Below, in pieces: positions 8,451 to 17,299 of a DNA stretch of 64,000 bases (position 1 is its first letter; each line of letters starts with the position of its first letter). The DNA comes from CAZOSF01 sp964582415 (GTDB lineage Bacteria; Bacteroidota; Bacteroidia; Flavobacteriales; Flavobacteriaceae): NCBI GenBank assembly GCA_964582415.1, contig CAZOSF010000002.1, forward strand, positions 1 to 64,000, read 5' to 3'. Below the pieces are notes generated by a model. It was given only the letters and a program-made list of their open reading frames with translations, did no database searches and was not told the DNA's origin. A program made the position numbers and the translations under genes.

Positions 8451-8903
8451 TTACAAGGTTACAGCTTCACCCCCAGCAGCTTCGATGGCAGCCTTAGCAG
8501 AGGCTGTGAACTTGTGGGCAGATACGGTCAGTTTTGCTTTTAGTTCACCACGACCCAAAATCTTCACCAAATCGTTCTTTCCTGCCAATCGTAGGCTTAC
8601 CAAGGTATCGAAATCTACTGTATCCTTGATTTTCTTATTGTCTACCAGTTCCTGAAGCGTATCTAAATTGACACCCTGATATTCCTTGCGGTTGATGTTC
8701 GTAAATCCGAATTTTGGAACACGTCTTTGCAATGGCATCTGACCTCCTTCGAAACCAACTTTCTTGGAGTATCCAGAACGCGACTGCGCACCTTTGTGAC
8801 CACGACCAGAAGTACCGGCTTTCCCGGAACCTTGTCCGCGTCCTACGCGCTTCCCTTCTTTTTTATTCGAACCTTCAGCTGGTTTTAAATTGCTTAAATC
8901 CAT
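8451..8903 (-). CDS. rplO: Ribosomal protein uL15
   Basis: Large-subunit assembly protein. It has 150 residues, with the Gly/Arg/Lys-rich N-terminal extension (KRVGRGQGSGKAGTSGRGHKG) and the globular C-terminal domain with LVKILGRGELKAKLTVSAHK. It lies 11 nt after rpmD and ahead of secY, the normal spc order. Confidence 0.98.
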   Translation of the reverse strand: MDLSNLKPAEGSNKKEGKRVGRGQGSGKAGTSGRGHKGAQSRSGYSKKVGFEGGQMPLQRRVPKFGFTNINRKEYQGVNLDTLQELVDNKKIKDTVDFDTLVSLRLAGKNDLVKILGRGELKAKLTVSAHKFTASAKAAIEAAGGEAVTL

Positions 8904-8914
8904 GTCTGTATCTC

Positions 8915-9094
8915 TTATTTAGTTTCCACAGAAACTAGGTGATTAACTTTTTTTATCATACCAAGAATGTTTGGCGTATCCTCATGCTCTACTGTCTGAC
9001 CGATTTTCTTCAAACCTAGGGCAAGTAGGGTTCTCTTCTGGTTTTGCGGACGATTGATATCGCTACGAACCTTGGTTACTTTTATCTTTGCCAT
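8915..9094 (-). CDS. rpmD: Ribosomal protein uL30
   Basis: A 59-residue protein read from the sequence between rpsE and rplO, starting MAKIKVTKVRSDINRPQNQK and ending NHLVSVETK. Length and fold match bacterial L30. Conserved features are the central LLALGLKKIGQTVEHEDTP and the GMIKKVNHLV segment. Gaps are 12 nt to rpsE and 11 nt to rplO. Confidence 0.97.
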   Translation of the reverse strand: MAKIKVTKVRSDINRPQNQKRTLLALGLKKIGQTVEHEDTPNILGMIKKVNHLVSVETK

Positions 9095-9106
9095 TTTTCT
9101 CTTGAT

Positions 9107-9631
9107 TTATCCTTTATACAATTTTTCCAAGGAAATTCCTCTTTGCTTGGCTACTGTTTCTGCACTACGCAACTGCAATAGAGCGTCGAAAGTAGCTTTC
9201 ACCACGTTGTGTGGGTTGGAGGATCCTTGAGACTTTGATAATACGTCATGAATACCAACAGCTTCCAAAACCGCACGTACAGCACCACCAGCGATTACCC
9301 CGGTACCGGGAGCAGCAGGCAACAAGGTTACACGGGCTCCGCCGTATTTTCCTTTTTGTTCGTGAGGAAGGGTTGCTTTACTCAATGGAATACGAACCAA
9401 ATTCTTTTTAGCATCTTCGATCGCTTTGGCAATAGCACTTGCTACATCCTTAGACTTTCCAAGTCCGTGTCCTACTACACCGTGCTCATCACCAACAACT
9501 ACGATAGCAGAGAATCCAAAGGCTCTACCTCCTTTTGTTACTTTGGTAACGCGTTGTACTCCAACCAAACGGTCTTTTAGCTCTAGACCTCCGGGCTTTA
9601 CAATTTCTACGTTTTTATAATCTTGATACAT
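9107..9631 (-). CDS. rpsE: Ribosomal protein uS5
   Basis: Small-subunit protein involved in decoding accuracy and mRNA unwinding at the entry channel. It has 174 residues. The double-stranded RNA-binding-like domain contains LVGVQRVTKVTKGGRAFGFS and VVGDEHGVVGHGLGKSKDV. The C-terminal domain has LLPAAPGTGVIAGGAVRAVLE. It lies 4 nt after rplR. Confidence 0.98.
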   Translation of the reverse strand: MYQDYKNVEIVKPGGLELKDRLVGVQRVTKVTKGGRAFGFSAIVVVGDEHGVVGHGLGKSKDVASAIAKAIEDAKKNLVRIPLSKATLPHEQKGKYGGARVTLLPAAPGTGVIAGGAVRAVLEAVGIHDVLSKSQGSSNPHNVVKATFDALLQLRSAETVAKQRGISLEKLYKG

Positions 9632-9635
9632 ATTC

Positions 9636-9992
9636 TTAGAATTTTAGTCCGCCCTCACGAGCTCCTTCTGCTAATGATTTTACTCTGCCGTGGTATTGGT
9701 ATCCTCCTCTATCGAAGGTTACGCTGTCTACACCCGCTTTAATCGCTTTTTCGGCGATGGCTTTTCCTACCAATTTGGCAGTCTCGGTCTTATTTGCCTT
9801 GGAGGCGTCTATATCTTTATCCCTTGAAGATGCAGCAGTAATGGTTTTTCCATTTACATCGTCAATAAGTTGCGCATAGATTTCCTTGTTGCTACGGAAA
9901 ACAGCCAAACGTGGACGTTGTTCTGAACCGGCAACTTTTTTTCTGATTCGATAGCGGATTCGCTCTCTTTTTTCGTTCTTAGATAATGCCAT
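9636..9992 (-). CDS. rplR: Ribosomal protein uL18
   Basis: Binds 5S rRNA together with uL5. It has 118 residues, the standard length: basic N-terminus (MALSKNEKRERIRYRIRKKV), RPRLAVFRSNKEIYAQ, and the C-terminal FDRGGYQYHGRVKSLAEGAREGGL. It lies between rplF (11 nt) and rpsE (4 nt). Confidence 0.98.
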   Translation of the reverse strand: MALSKNEKRERIRYRIRKKVAGSEQRPRLAVFRSNKEIYAQLIDDVNGKTITAASSRDKDIDASKANKTETAKLVGKAIAEKAIKAGVDSVTFDRGGYQYHGRVKSLAEGAREGGLKF

Positions 9993-10003
9993 AACTTAAA
10001 GTC

Positions 10004-10549
10004 TTATGCAGATTTACCTGCTTTTCTTCGGATTATTTCTCCTACAAACTTGATACCTTTTCCTTTGTAAGGTTCTGGCTTACGGAAGCTTCGGATTTTG
10101 GCAGCAACCTGCCCTACCAATTGTTTGTCGTGAGATGTCAATTTAACTATAGGGTTCTTACCTTTCTCGGTGATAGTCTCCAATTTAACTTCTGGAGCAA
10201 GGTCCATCACGATATTGTGGGAGAAACCAACGGCCATATCTAATTTTTGACCTTGGTTGCTGGCACGATAACCAACTCCTACCAGTTCCAATTGCTTGGT
10301 CCAACCTTCGGAAACACCTTTCACCATGTTATTGATAAGAGCGCGGTACAAACCGTGCTTCGACTTATGATCTTTTGCTTCTGAAGAACGCTCTACAACC
10401 ACTTCGCCTTCTTCTACTTTCACGCTAACCCCGTCTTCGATGGTTTGGGTTAACTCGCCTAGTTTTCCTTTAACGGTTACTACGTTGTCTTTAATTTCAA
10501 CAGTAACACCATCTGGAATTGCTATTGGGCTTTTTCCTATTCGTGACAT
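10004..10549 (-). CDS. rplF: Ribosomal protein uL6
   Basis: Large-subunit protein near the GTPase-associated centre. It has 181 residues with two tandem L6 domains, starting MSRIGKSPIAIPDGVTVEIK. The C-terminal signature PEPYKGKGIKFVGEIIRRKAGKSA is intact. It lies 14 nt after rpsH. Confidence 0.98.
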   Translation of the reverse strand: MSRIGKSPIAIPDGVTVEIKDNVVTVKGKLGELTQTIEDGVSVKVEEGEVVVERSSEAKDHKSKHGLYRALINNMVKGVSEGWTKQLELVGVGYRASNQGQKLDMAVGFSHNIVMDLAPEVKLETITEKGKNPIVKLTSHDKQLVGQVAAKIRSFRKPEPYKGKGIKFVGEIIRRKAGKSA

Positions 10550-10563
10550 TTTCTAGTCTTTTT

Positions 10564-10965
10564 TTAGTAAACGTAACACAAAACTTCACCACCTACATTC
10601 TGGGCTTTAGCTTGCTTACCTGTCATTACCCCAGAAGAGGTAGAAACGATAGCAATTCCTAGACCGTTCAATACACGTGGCATATCGGAAGCACCTGCAT
10701 ACTTACGTAAACCTGGTTTACTTACTCTTTCAATTTTTTTGATTACCGGTTCTTTGGTAACCCTGTCGTATTTCAAGGCGATTTTGATGGTTCCTTGAGG
10801 ATTGTTTCCCTCTTCGAACTTGTAACTCAAAACATACCCTTGATCAAAAAGGATTTTGGTGATCTCCTTTTTAATGTTGGATGCCGGGATTTCAACCACT
10901 CTGTGGCCTGCCATCACGGCGTTTCTAACTCTCGTTAGATAATCTGCGATTGGATCTGAATTCAT
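10564..10965 (-). CDS. rpsH: Ribosomal protein uS8
   Basis: Central-domain 16S rRNA binding protein; in E. coli it is the spc-operon translational repressor. It has 133 residues, from MNSDPIADYLTRVRNAVMAG to the family C-terminus GIAIVSTSSGVMTGKQAKAQNVGGEVLCYVY. The 59-nt gap upstream, after rpsN, is longer than neighbouring gaps; I see no clear structure in it. Confidence 0.98.
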   Translation of the reverse strand: MNSDPIADYLTRVRNAVMAGHRVVEIPASNIKKEITKILFDQGYVLSYKFEEGNNPQGTIKIALKYDRVTKEPVIKKIERVSKPGLRKYAGASDMPRVLNGLGIAIVSTSSGVMTGKQAKAQNVGGEVLCYVY

Positions 10966-11024
10966 TTATTCAATTTTGCGGATGTGGTTTTCCGATACTC
11001 CGAAACCTTCACCCAGTTAAACTT

Positions 11025-11294
11025 TTACCAGCTAGCTTTTCGAACCCCTGGGATTAAACCTTTGTTCGCCATTTCGCGGAACATAACCCTAGAAATTCCA
11101 AAAGTTCTCATGTACCCTTTTGGACGTCCAGTTAGTTTACAACGGTTGTGCTTACGAACTGGAGAAGCGTTTAAAGGTAGCTTTTGCAATGCTTCATAAT
11201 CGCCAGCCTCTTTTAGAGCTTTGCGTTTCTCTGCATATTTTGCCACCAATTTGGCTCTTTTCACCTCACGGGCTTTCATTGATTCTTTTGCCAT
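11025..11294 (-). CDS. rpsN: Ribosomal protein uS14, zinc-free type
   Basis: Small-subunit head protein. It has 89 residues starting MAKESMKAREVKRAKLV, the long form without zinc. A single Cys remains (HNRCKLTGRPKGYMR) and the two CxxC pairs of the zinc form are absent. The C-terminal GISRVMFREMANKGLIPGVRKASW is typical. It starts 3 nt after rplE. Confidence 0.98.
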   Translation of the reverse strand: MAKESMKAREVKRAKLVAKYAEKRKALKEAGDYEALQKLPLNASPVRKHNRCKLTGRPKGYMRTFGISRVMFREMANKGLIPGVRKASW

Positions 11295-11297
11295 CTC

Positions 11298-11849
11298 TTA
11301 ATTCTTTTTAAAAGGTAATCCTAGTTCGGTTAACAATGCTTTCGCTTCTTGGTCGGTACTTGCAGAAGTTACAAAGGAGATATTCATCCCCTCGATTTTC
11401 TTCACCTTATCGATATCGATTTCAGGAAAGATAATCTGCTCGGTAATACCCAAGGAGTAATTTCCTCTACCGTCGAATCCGGTAGCATTGATTCCGTTGA
11501 AATCACGTACCCTTGGAAGGGCAGAAGTGATCAAACGATCTAGGAATTCATACATTCTATCACCACGAAGGGTTACTCGGGCACCGATTGGCATTCCTTT
11601 ACGTAGCTTAAAGTTAGCAACGTCTTTCTTGGAATTGGTCGGTACTGCTTTTTGCCCTGTGATCTGAGTCAATTCATCAACAGAATACTCAATCAATTTC
11701 TTGTCGGCAACAGCGCTTCCTACCCCACGAGACACAACGATCTTCTGTAGTTTAGGAACCTGCATTACATTATTATAGCCGAACTCATCGGTAAGAGCAT
11801 TGACAATTCTGCTCTTGTATTCTTCTTTAAGTCTAGGTGTGTATCCCAT
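11298..11849 (-). CDS. rplE: Ribosomal protein uL5
   Basis: 5S rRNA-binding protein of the central protuberance that contacts P-site tRNA. It has 183 residues, with VMQVPKLQKIVVSRGVG, the phrase LRKGMPIGARVTLRGDRMYEFLDRL, and the C-terminal FVTSASTDQEAKALLTELGLPF. It lies 2 nt after rplX. Confidence 0.98.
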   Translation of the reverse strand: MGYTPRLKEEYKSRIVNALTDEFGYNNVMQVPKLQKIVVSRGVGSAVADKKLIEYSVDELTQITGQKAVPTNSKKDVANFKLRKGMPIGARVTLRGDRMYEFLDRLITSALPRVRDFNGINATGFDGRGNYSLGITEQIIFPEIDIDKVKKIEGMNISFVTSASTDQEAKALLTELGLPFKKN

Positions 11850-11851
11850 AA

Positions 11852-12166
11852 CTAAATTGCTTGATTCGATTTTTTAGCAAATCGTACTTTTTTATCGCCT
11901 TCCATACGATAGCCAACACGGGTTTGTTTACCAGATTTTGGGTCGATCAATGAAAGGTTTGAAATATGAATAGGAGCCTCCTTTTCGGTGATACCACCTT
12001 GTGGGTTATCCGCACTAGGTTTTTGGTGTTTCTTCACCAAATTTACTCCCTCGACTATGGCTTTGTTCTTATCAGGAAACACGCGTAGCACTTCCCCTTC
12101 GGAACCTTTGTGTTCTCCAGCGGTAACTACCACCTTATCGCCTGATTTTATTTTAAGCTTTCCCAT
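11852..12166 (-). CDS. rplX: Ribosomal protein uL24
   Basis: Assembly initiator of the large subunit. It has 104 residues with an N-terminal KOW motif (KIKSGDKVVVTAGEHKGSEGEV) and VNLVKKHQKPSADNPQGGI. It lies between rplN (12 nt) and rplE (2 nt). Confidence 0.98.
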   Translation of the reverse strand: MGKLKIKSGDKVVVTAGEHKGSEGEVLRVFPDKNKAIVEGVNLVKKHQKPSADNPQGGITEKEAPIHISNLSLIDPKSGKQTRVGYRMEGDKKVRFAKKSNQAI

Positions 12167-12178
12167 CTTCTTTTCGTA

Positions 12179-12547
12179 TTAAAGCACTTCAGGTGCCAAT
12201 GATACTATTTTCATGAATTGCTTGTCGCGAAGTTCCCGAGCAACAGGTCCGAATACACGGGTACCTCTCATCTCTCCTTGGGCGTTCAACAATACACAAG
12301 CGTTATCGTCGAAACGGATGTAAGAGCCATCTGGACGTCTTACTTCCTTTACGGTACGTACCACAACAGCGGTAGAAACACTTCCTTTCTTAACGTTTCC
12401 GTTAGGAGTGGCCTCTTTTACGGTTACAACGATCTTGTCACCGATGGAGGCATACCTTCTTTTGGTTCCTCCCAACACGCGGATACAAAGTACTTCTTTG
12501 GCTCCTGTGTTATCTGCTACTTTAAGTCTTGATTCTTGCTGTACCAT
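12179..12547 (-). CDS. rplN: Ribosomal protein uL14
   Basis: Large-subunit protein at the subunit interface. It has 122 residues, the invariant bacterial length, starting MVQQESRLKVADNTGAKEVLCI. The ADNTGAK and GSYIRFDDNACVLLN signatures and the C-terminal EMRGTRVFGPVARELR are intact. It lies 2 nt after rpsQ. Confidence 0.98.
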   Translation of the reverse strand: MVQQESRLKVADNTGAKEVLCIRVLGGTKRRYASIGDKIVVTVKEATPNGNVKKGSVSTAVVVRTVKEVRRPDGSYIRFDDNACVLLNAQGEMRGTRVFGPVARELRDKQFMKIVSLAPEVL

Positions 12548-12549
12548 GA

Positions 12550-12807
12550 TTACTTCGCTCTTTCAATGATTTCTACTAATCTCCAACACTTGGTTTTACT
12601 CAACGGACGTGTTTCCATGATCCGTACTGTATCGCCTTCGTTGCAGTCGTTTTTTTCGTCGTGTGCTACGTACTTTTTCGTCTTCAAAACGAACTTTCCG
12701 TACATAGGGTGTTTTACTTTCTTCACCTCACTCACCACAATGGATTTCTCCATTTTGTTTGAGGTTACTACACCTATACGTTCTTTTCTTAAATTTCTTT
12801 TTTCCAT
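12550..12807 (-). CDS. rpsQ: Ribosomal protein uS17
   Basis: 16S rRNA-binding OB-fold protein. It has 85 residues with RKERIGVVTSNKMEKSIVV and the family phrase NEGDTVRIMETRPLSKTKCWRLVEI. It lies 19 nt after rpmC. Confidence 0.98.
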   Translation of the reverse strand: MEKRNLRKERIGVVTSNKMEKSIVVSEVKKVKHPMYGKFVLKTKKYVAHDEKNDCNEGDTVRIMETRPLSKTKCWRLVEIIERAK

Positions 12808-12826
12808 CTTTCAGCTTCGTACAATG

Positions 12827-13018
12827 TTATTGATCTTGTCTTTTGGTTAGCTCTGTCGCAATTCTAGCAATAGTACGGCGTTGCGTTCTAAGTTGAATTG
12901 GATTTTCCAACGGTGAAATAGCGTGTGCTATTCTAAGATCGGCATTGGCTTTTTTCAAATCGGCCAATTTTTCCTGTAGCTCCGCTGTTGATGCTTTTGT
13001 AATCTCTGACTGTTTCAT
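12827..13018 (-). CDS. rpmC: Ribosomal protein uL29
   Basis: Small two-helix protein at the tunnel exit, part of the SRP and trigger-factor docking site. I place the start at 13018 (MKQSEITKASTAELQEKLAD), giving 63 residues. This matches how I recall other flavobacterial L29 proteins beginning. An ATG at 13033 would add five residues. The core NPIQLRTQRRTIARIATEL is typical. Confidence 0.96.
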   Translation of the reverse strand: MKQSEITKASTAELQEKLADLKKANADLRIAHAISPLENPIQLRTQRRTIARIATELTKRQDQ

Positions 13019-13037
13019 AATTAACAACTTCAAAAAA

Positions 13038-13457
13038 TTAAGCTTGATAATCTCTGGAAACTACGAACTTCGTTTTCACTGGAAGCTTTTGAGCAGCTAA
13101 GCGCAAGGCTTCTTGTGCTGTTTCCAAAGGCACTCCAGATACTTCGAACAACATTCGACCAGGTTTCACAACAGCAGCCCAGTATTCAACGGCACCCTTA
13201 CCTTTACCCATACGAACCTCTAGAGGCTTTTTGGTGATCGGCTTATCTGGAAATATCATGATCCAGATAGAACCTTCCCTTTTCATATAACGGGTAGCAG
13301 CGATACGGGCCGCCTCAATCTGACGAGCTGTCAAGAAGTTAGATTCTAATGATTTTATACCAAAGGTTCCGTACGAAAGCTGGTTGCCACGACCGGCATT
13401 GCCTTTCATACGGCCTTTCATCGTTTTACGGTATTTGGTTCTTTTCGGTTGTAACAT
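13038..13457 (-). CDS. rplP: Ribosomal protein uL16
   Basis: Large-subunit protein that organises the A-site tRNA elbow region. It has 139 residues, starting MLQPKRTKYRKTMKGRMKG, with ARIAATRYMKREGSIWIMIFPDKP and GKGKGAVEYWAAVVKPGRMLFE. It lies 19 nt after rpsC. Confidence 0.98.
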   Translation of the reverse strand: MLQPKRTKYRKTMKGRMKGNAGRGNQLSYGTFGIKSLESNFLTARQIEAARIAATRYMKREGSIWIMIFPDKPITKKPLEVRMGKGKGAVEYWAAVVKPGRMLFEVSGVPLETAQEALRLAAQKLPVKTKFVVSRDYQA

Positions 13458-13476
13458 CTTCTTAACTCTTTAAAAA

Positions 13477-14205
13477 TTACTTTCTGTTACGACGTGATTT
13501 GTTACCACCTCGACCAGAACTCGCTTTTCCACCGCCGGTACCTTTCTTTGAAAGACCCACTAGAGGAGAAAGCTCTCTTTTACCATATACTTCACCTTTC
13601 ATGATCCATACCTTCACACCCAAACGACCATAAGTTGTATGAGCTTCTGCCAAGGCATAATCGATGTCGGCTCTAAATGTAGACAAAGGAATACGACCAT
13701 CCTTGTACGACTCTGAACGTGCCATTTCAGCTCCGTTCAAACGTCCTGAAATCATCACCTTGATACCTTCTGCATTCATACGCATTGCAGCCGCAATCGC
13801 CATTTTAATGGCACGACGATATGAAATACGGTTCTCAATTTGACGCGCGATGCTAGAAGCCACCAAATTGGCATCCAACTCCGGTCTCTTGATTTCGTGG
13901 ATATTGATCTGTACTTCTTTCCCTGTAATCTTCTTAAGCTCTTCTTTTAGCTTGTCTACCTCCTGGCCACCTTTACCGATAATAATACCGGGACGGGCTG
14001 TGGTGATAGTAACGGTTACAAGCTTTAAGGTGCGCTCGATGATTACTCTCGACACACTAGCTTTGCTTAAACGAGCGTGAACATATTTTCTAATCTTGTC
14101 GTCTTCGGCCAATTTATCGCCGTAGTCGTTGCCTCCGTACCAGTTGGATTCCCATCCACGAATGATACCTAAGCGATTCCCGATTGGATTTGTCTTCTGT
14201 CCCAT
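13477..14205 (-). CDS. rpsC: Ribosomal protein uS3
   Basis: Small-subunit protein at the mRNA entry channel. It has 242 residues. The N-terminal MGQKTNPIGNRLGIIRGWES is followed by a KH type-2 domain with RPGIIIGKGGQEVDKL, then the C-terminal domain with GVKVWIMKGEVYGKRELSPL and a Gly/Arg/Lys-rich tail. It lies 7 nt after rplV. Confidence 0.98.
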   Translation of the reverse strand: MGQKTNPIGNRLGIIRGWESNWYGGNDYGDKLAEDDKIRKYVHARLSKASVSRVIIERTLKLVTVTITTARPGIIIGKGGQEVDKLKEELKKITGKEVQINIHEIKRPELDANLVASSIARQIENRISYRRAIKMAIAAAMRMNAEGIKVMISGRLNGAEMARSESYKDGRIPLSTFRADIDYALAEAHTTYGRLGVKVWIMKGEVYGKRELSPLVGLSKKGTGGGKASSGRGGNKSRRNRK

Positions 14206-14212
14206 TTACTTC

Positions 14213-14620
14213 TTAGCTTTGTGTGTTATCGTTAGCTCCCAAAACCACGGTTACGTGGTTGGAACGTTTTCTAATTCTGTGTGCGCGTCCTTGTGGTGCA
14301 GTACGAAGACGTTTTAACATGCTTCCACCATCCACACGGATTTCTTGAATAAAAAGATCAGCATCTTCGATAGAGGCATCTTCGTTTTTCTGCTGCCAGT
14401 TGTTGATAGCAGATAAAACCAATTTCTCCAAACGACGAGAAGCTTCTTTCTGACTGAACTTCAAAATATTAAGCGCTTTGTCCACTTTCTCCCCACGAAC
14501 CAAATCGGCTACTAGGCGCATTTTTCTTGGGGAAGTAGGGCAATTGTTCAACTTAGCGAAATACTGAGTCTTCTTCGCTTCCTTGATCTGTTCTGCTCTT
14601 TCTCTTTTACGAACTCCCAT
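14213..14620 (-). CDS. rplV: Ribosomal protein uL22
   Basis: Tunnel-wall protein of the large subunit whose hairpin loop lines the exit tunnel. It has 135 residues, with NCPTSPRKMRLVADLVRGEKV and the tunnel-loop region SMLKRLRTAPQGRAHRIRKR. It lies 6 nt after rpsS. Confidence 0.98.
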   Translation of the reverse strand: MGVRKRERAEQIKEAKKTQYFAKLNNCPTSPRKMRLVADLVRGEKVDKALNILKFSQKEASRRLEKLVLSAINNWQQKNEDASIEDADLFIQEIRVDGGSMLKRLRTAPQGRAHRIRKRSNHVTVVLGANDNTQS

Positions 14621-14626
14621 GGCTTA

Positions 14627-14905
14627 TTATTTTTTTCCTTTGTTTTTAGCACCTGCGTGACCACGGAAGGATCTCGTTGGTGAAAATTCTCCTAATTTAT
14701 GTCCTACCATGTTCTCGGTTACGTAAACAGGAACAAATTGCTTTCCATTGTGAACCGCGATGGTCTGTCCAACAAAATCTGGTGTAATCATGGAAGCTCG
14801 AGACCAAGTCTTGATAACTGTCTTTTTGTTTCCTTCTACATTTTCCTGGACTTTCTTCTCCAATTTATAGTGAACGTATGGTCCTTTTTTTAATGATCTT
14901 GGCAT
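14627..14905 (-). CDS. rpsS: Ribosomal protein uS19
   Basis: Small-subunit head protein that contacts the large subunit and uS13. It has 92 residues, starting MPRSLKKGPYVHYKLEKKV, with TWSRASMITPDFVGQTIAVHNG and the signature MVGHKLGEFSPTRSFRGHAG. It lies 3 nt after rplB. Confidence 0.98.
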   Translation of the reverse strand: MPRSLKKGPYVHYKLEKKVQENVEGNKKTVIKTWSRASMITPDFVGQTIAVHNGKQFVPVYVTENMVGHKLGEFSPTRSFRGHAGAKNKGKK

Positions 14906-14908
14906 GTC

Positions 14909-15733
14909 TTATTTCTTTCTACGTTCTACAATATACTTGTTACTCGCTTTTGTTTTGGAACGGGTTCTGTAGCCTTTGGCTGGGATACCCTTTCTAGAAC
15001 GTGGGTGACCTCCAGAAGCACGTCCTTCCCCACCACCCATTGGGTGATCCACTGGGTTCATAACTACAGGACGGGTTCTTGGTCGTCTTCCTAACCATCT
15101 AGATCTACCTGCTTTACCGCTCACCAATAACTGGTGGTCACTGTTAGAGACAGCTCCAATAGTAGCGCGACAGGTTACCAAAATCATTCGTGTTTCCCCA
15201 GAAGGTAATTTTACGGTAGCGTATTTTCCTTCACGTGCCATCAACTGAGCGAAAGCACCAGCACTACGAGCCATAACAGCCCCTTGTCCTGGGTGAAGTT
15301 CGATACAAGAAATCACTGTACCTAGTGGGATATCTGAAAGAGGCATGGTGTTACCGATTTCTGGAGCAACATTTTCTCCAGACACGATATTTTGCCCAAC
15401 TTGAAGACCGTTCTGAGCGATGATATAACGCTTTTCACCATCTTGGTAATTCACCAAGGCGATAAAGGCCGAACGGTTTGGATCGTATTCAATAGTAGCG
15501 ACGGTTGCGGGAATACCGTCCTTGTTGCGTTTAAAATCGATTATACGATAACGCTTCTTGTGACCACCACCAATGTAGCGCATGGTCATTTTTCCTTGAC
15601 TGTTTCTACCACCAGAACGTTTTTTCGGAGCCAATAGACTTTTCTCCGGCTTATCAGTTGTAATTGCGTCAAATCCATTTACAACTCTAAAACGCTGTCC
15701 CGGGGTGATAGGTTTTAATTTCCTTACTGACAT
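14909..15733 (-). CDS. rplB: Ribosomal protein uL2
   Basis: Primary 23S rRNA binder needed for subunit joining and the peptidyl transferase region. It has 274 residues, the usual length. The signature VMNPVDHPMGGGEGRASGG carries the conserved His that corresponds to the functionally important His of E. coli L2. It lies 27 nt after rplW. Confidence 0.98.
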   Translation of the reverse strand: MSVRKLKPITPGQRFRVVNGFDAITTDKPEKSLLAPKKRSGGRNSQGKMTMRYIGGGHKKRYRIIDFKRNKDGIPATVATIEYDPNRSAFIALVNYQDGEKRYIIAQNGLQVGQNIVSGENVAPEIGNTMPLSDIPLGTVISCIELHPGQGAVMARSAGAFAQLMAREGKYATVKLPSGETRMILVTCRATIGAVSNSDHQLLVSGKAGRSRWLGRRPRTRPVVMNPVDHPMGGGEGRASGGHPRSRKGIPAKGYRTRSKTKASNKYIVERRKK

Positions 15734-15760
15734 TTTTGTCTCTTCTTTAAATATCTATTG

Positions 15761-16051
15761 CTAGATGTTTGCGTAAAAATCAATTGTATCACCTTCCGCC
15801 ACCTGTACAACCGCTTTTTTGTAAGCGCTTGTTTTACCAGTTTGAACACCGGATTTCGTATAACGAACCCGACGATCTGGGCGGACATTCATTGTGCGAA
15901 CCGCAGTAACAGAAACACCGTATGCAGCTTCCACCGCATTCTTGATTTCAATCTTGTTCGCCTTTGAATCTACTACGAACGTAAAACGGTTGTTTTCTTC
16001 CGCTTCACGCGTCGCTTTTTCCGTAATAATTGGTTTAATTAAGATATCCAT
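15761..16051 (-). CDS. rplW: Ribosomal protein uL23
   Basis: Tunnel-exit protein and docking site for trigger factor and SRP. It has 96 residues, with DILIKPIITEKATREAEENN and VDSKANKIEIKNAVEAAYGV. It lies 7 nt after rplD. Confidence 0.98.
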   Translation of the reverse strand: MDILIKPIITEKATREAEENNRFTFVVDSKANKIEIKNAVEAAYGVSVTAVRTMNVRPDRRVRYTKSGVQTGKTSAYKKAVVQVAEGDTIDFYANI

Positions 16052-16058
16052 CTCGTTT

Positions 16059-16688
16059 CTATTTACTTAGGTTTTGTTCAATTCCTTCCAAAGAACCTTC
16101 AAATAACACAACGTTATTTGCATGCATAATTTTGTAAGTGCTTAATTCTGAGTTGGTTACAACTTCAGTGCCTTTCAAATTACGAGACGACAAATATACA
16201 TTATTATTTGAGTCACCCAACACGATCAAAGATTTTTTGTTTTCTAAGCCTAATGACTTCAAAACAGAAATAAAATCTTTGGTCTTAGGAAGGTCCATGT
16301 TAAAGTCTTCAAGAACGGTGATCGCGTTGTCCTTTGCCTTCATACTCAAGGCAGATTTACGGGCCAAACGCTTCAGGCTCTTGTTCAATTTAAAGGAGTA
16401 ACTTCTTGGTCTTGGACCGAAGAAACGACCTCCTCCTACAAATACACCAGATTTGATACTACCGGCACGGGCAGTTCCTGTTCCCTTTTGCTTTTTTAGC
16501 TTACGGGTACTTCCAGCGATTTCAGCTTTTTCTTTCGCCTTATGGGTTCCTTGACGCTGATTGGCAAGATATTGCTTAACATCTAGGTATACCGCATGGG
16601 TGTTAGGCTCTATTCCAAATACATCATCAGAAAGGTCTACCTTTCTTCCTGTATCTTTTCCGTTTTTGTCTAAAACTGCTACCTTCAT
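16059..16688 (-). CDS. rplD: Ribosomal protein uL4
   Basis: Tunnel-wall protein; in E. coli it is the S10-operon regulator. The start is the ATG at 16688 (MKVAVLDKNGKDTGRKVDL), giving 209 residues. The longer open frame upstream lies inside rplC. Start and the rplC stop overlap as TAATG, suggesting translational coupling. The tunnel loop region KKQKGTGTARAGSIKSGVFVGGG is intact. Confidence 0.97.
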   Translation of the reverse strand: MKVAVLDKNGKDTGRKVDLSDDVFGIEPNTHAVYLDVKQYLANQRQGTHKAKEKAEIAGSTRKLKKQKGTGTARAGSIKSGVFVGGGRFFGPRPRSYSFKLNKSLKRLARKSALSMKAKDNAITVLEDFNMDLPKTKDFISVLKSLGLENKKSLIVLGDSNNNVYLSSRNLKGTEVVTNSELSTYKIMHANNVVLFEGSLEGIEQNLSK

Positions 16689-17299
16689 TACTTTGTAATC
16701 GTTACGTAAGCGTTCTTGTGACCTGGAACACATCCTTTCACAACCAGTAGATTCTTTTCAGGAACTACTTTCAACACTCTCAAGTTTTCCACTTTTACAT
16801 TCTTATTTCCCATTTGGCCCGCCATGCGCATCCCTTTAAATACTCGGGATGGATAGGACGCCGCACCAATGGAACCAGGTGCTCTTAAACGGTTATGTTG
16901 TCCGTGGGTGGATTGTCCAACCCCACCGAATCCATGACGCTTTACAACACCCTGGAACCCTTTACCTTTGGAGACTCCGGAAATATCCACGAATTCTCCT
17001 TCGATAAAATGCTCAACAGTGATCGTATCACCTAATTTAAAATCCTCTTCAAATCCTTGGAATTCAACGACTTTTCGTTTGGCAACAGTTCCTGCTTTCT
17101 TGGCATGGCCTTCGGCAGCTTTGTTGGCTTTCTTTTTGTCATCGAAACCAAGTTGAAGAGCTTCATACCCGTCAACCTCTTTGGTTCTGACTTGGGTAAC
17201 AACACAGGGGCCTGCTTCAATAACGGTACAAGGAATATTCTTTCCTTTCTCGTCGAAGATGCTGGTCATCCCTATCTTTTTTCCGATTAACCCAGACAT
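16688..17299 (-). CDS. rplC: Ribosomal protein uL3
   Basis: Early-assembling large-subunit protein reaching toward the peptidyl transferase centre. It has 203 residues, starting MSGLIGKKIGMTSIFDEKG. The reaching loop GFGGVGQSTHGQHNRLRAPGS is intact, as is RVFKGMRMAGQMGN. It follows a 139-nt gap after rpsJ, the longest in the ribosomal run, which contains a hairpin (17343-17367). Confidence 0.98.
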   Translation of the reverse strand: MSGLIGKKIGMTSIFDEKGKNIPCTVIEAGPCVVTQVRTKEVDGYEALQLGFDDKKKANKAAEGHAKKAGTVAKRKVVEFQGFEEDFKLGDTITVEHFIEGEFVDISGVSKGKGFQGVVKRHGFGGVGQSTHGQHNRLRAPGSIGAASYPSRVFKGMRMAGQMGNKNVKVENLRVLKVVPEKNLLVVKGCVPGHKNAYVTITK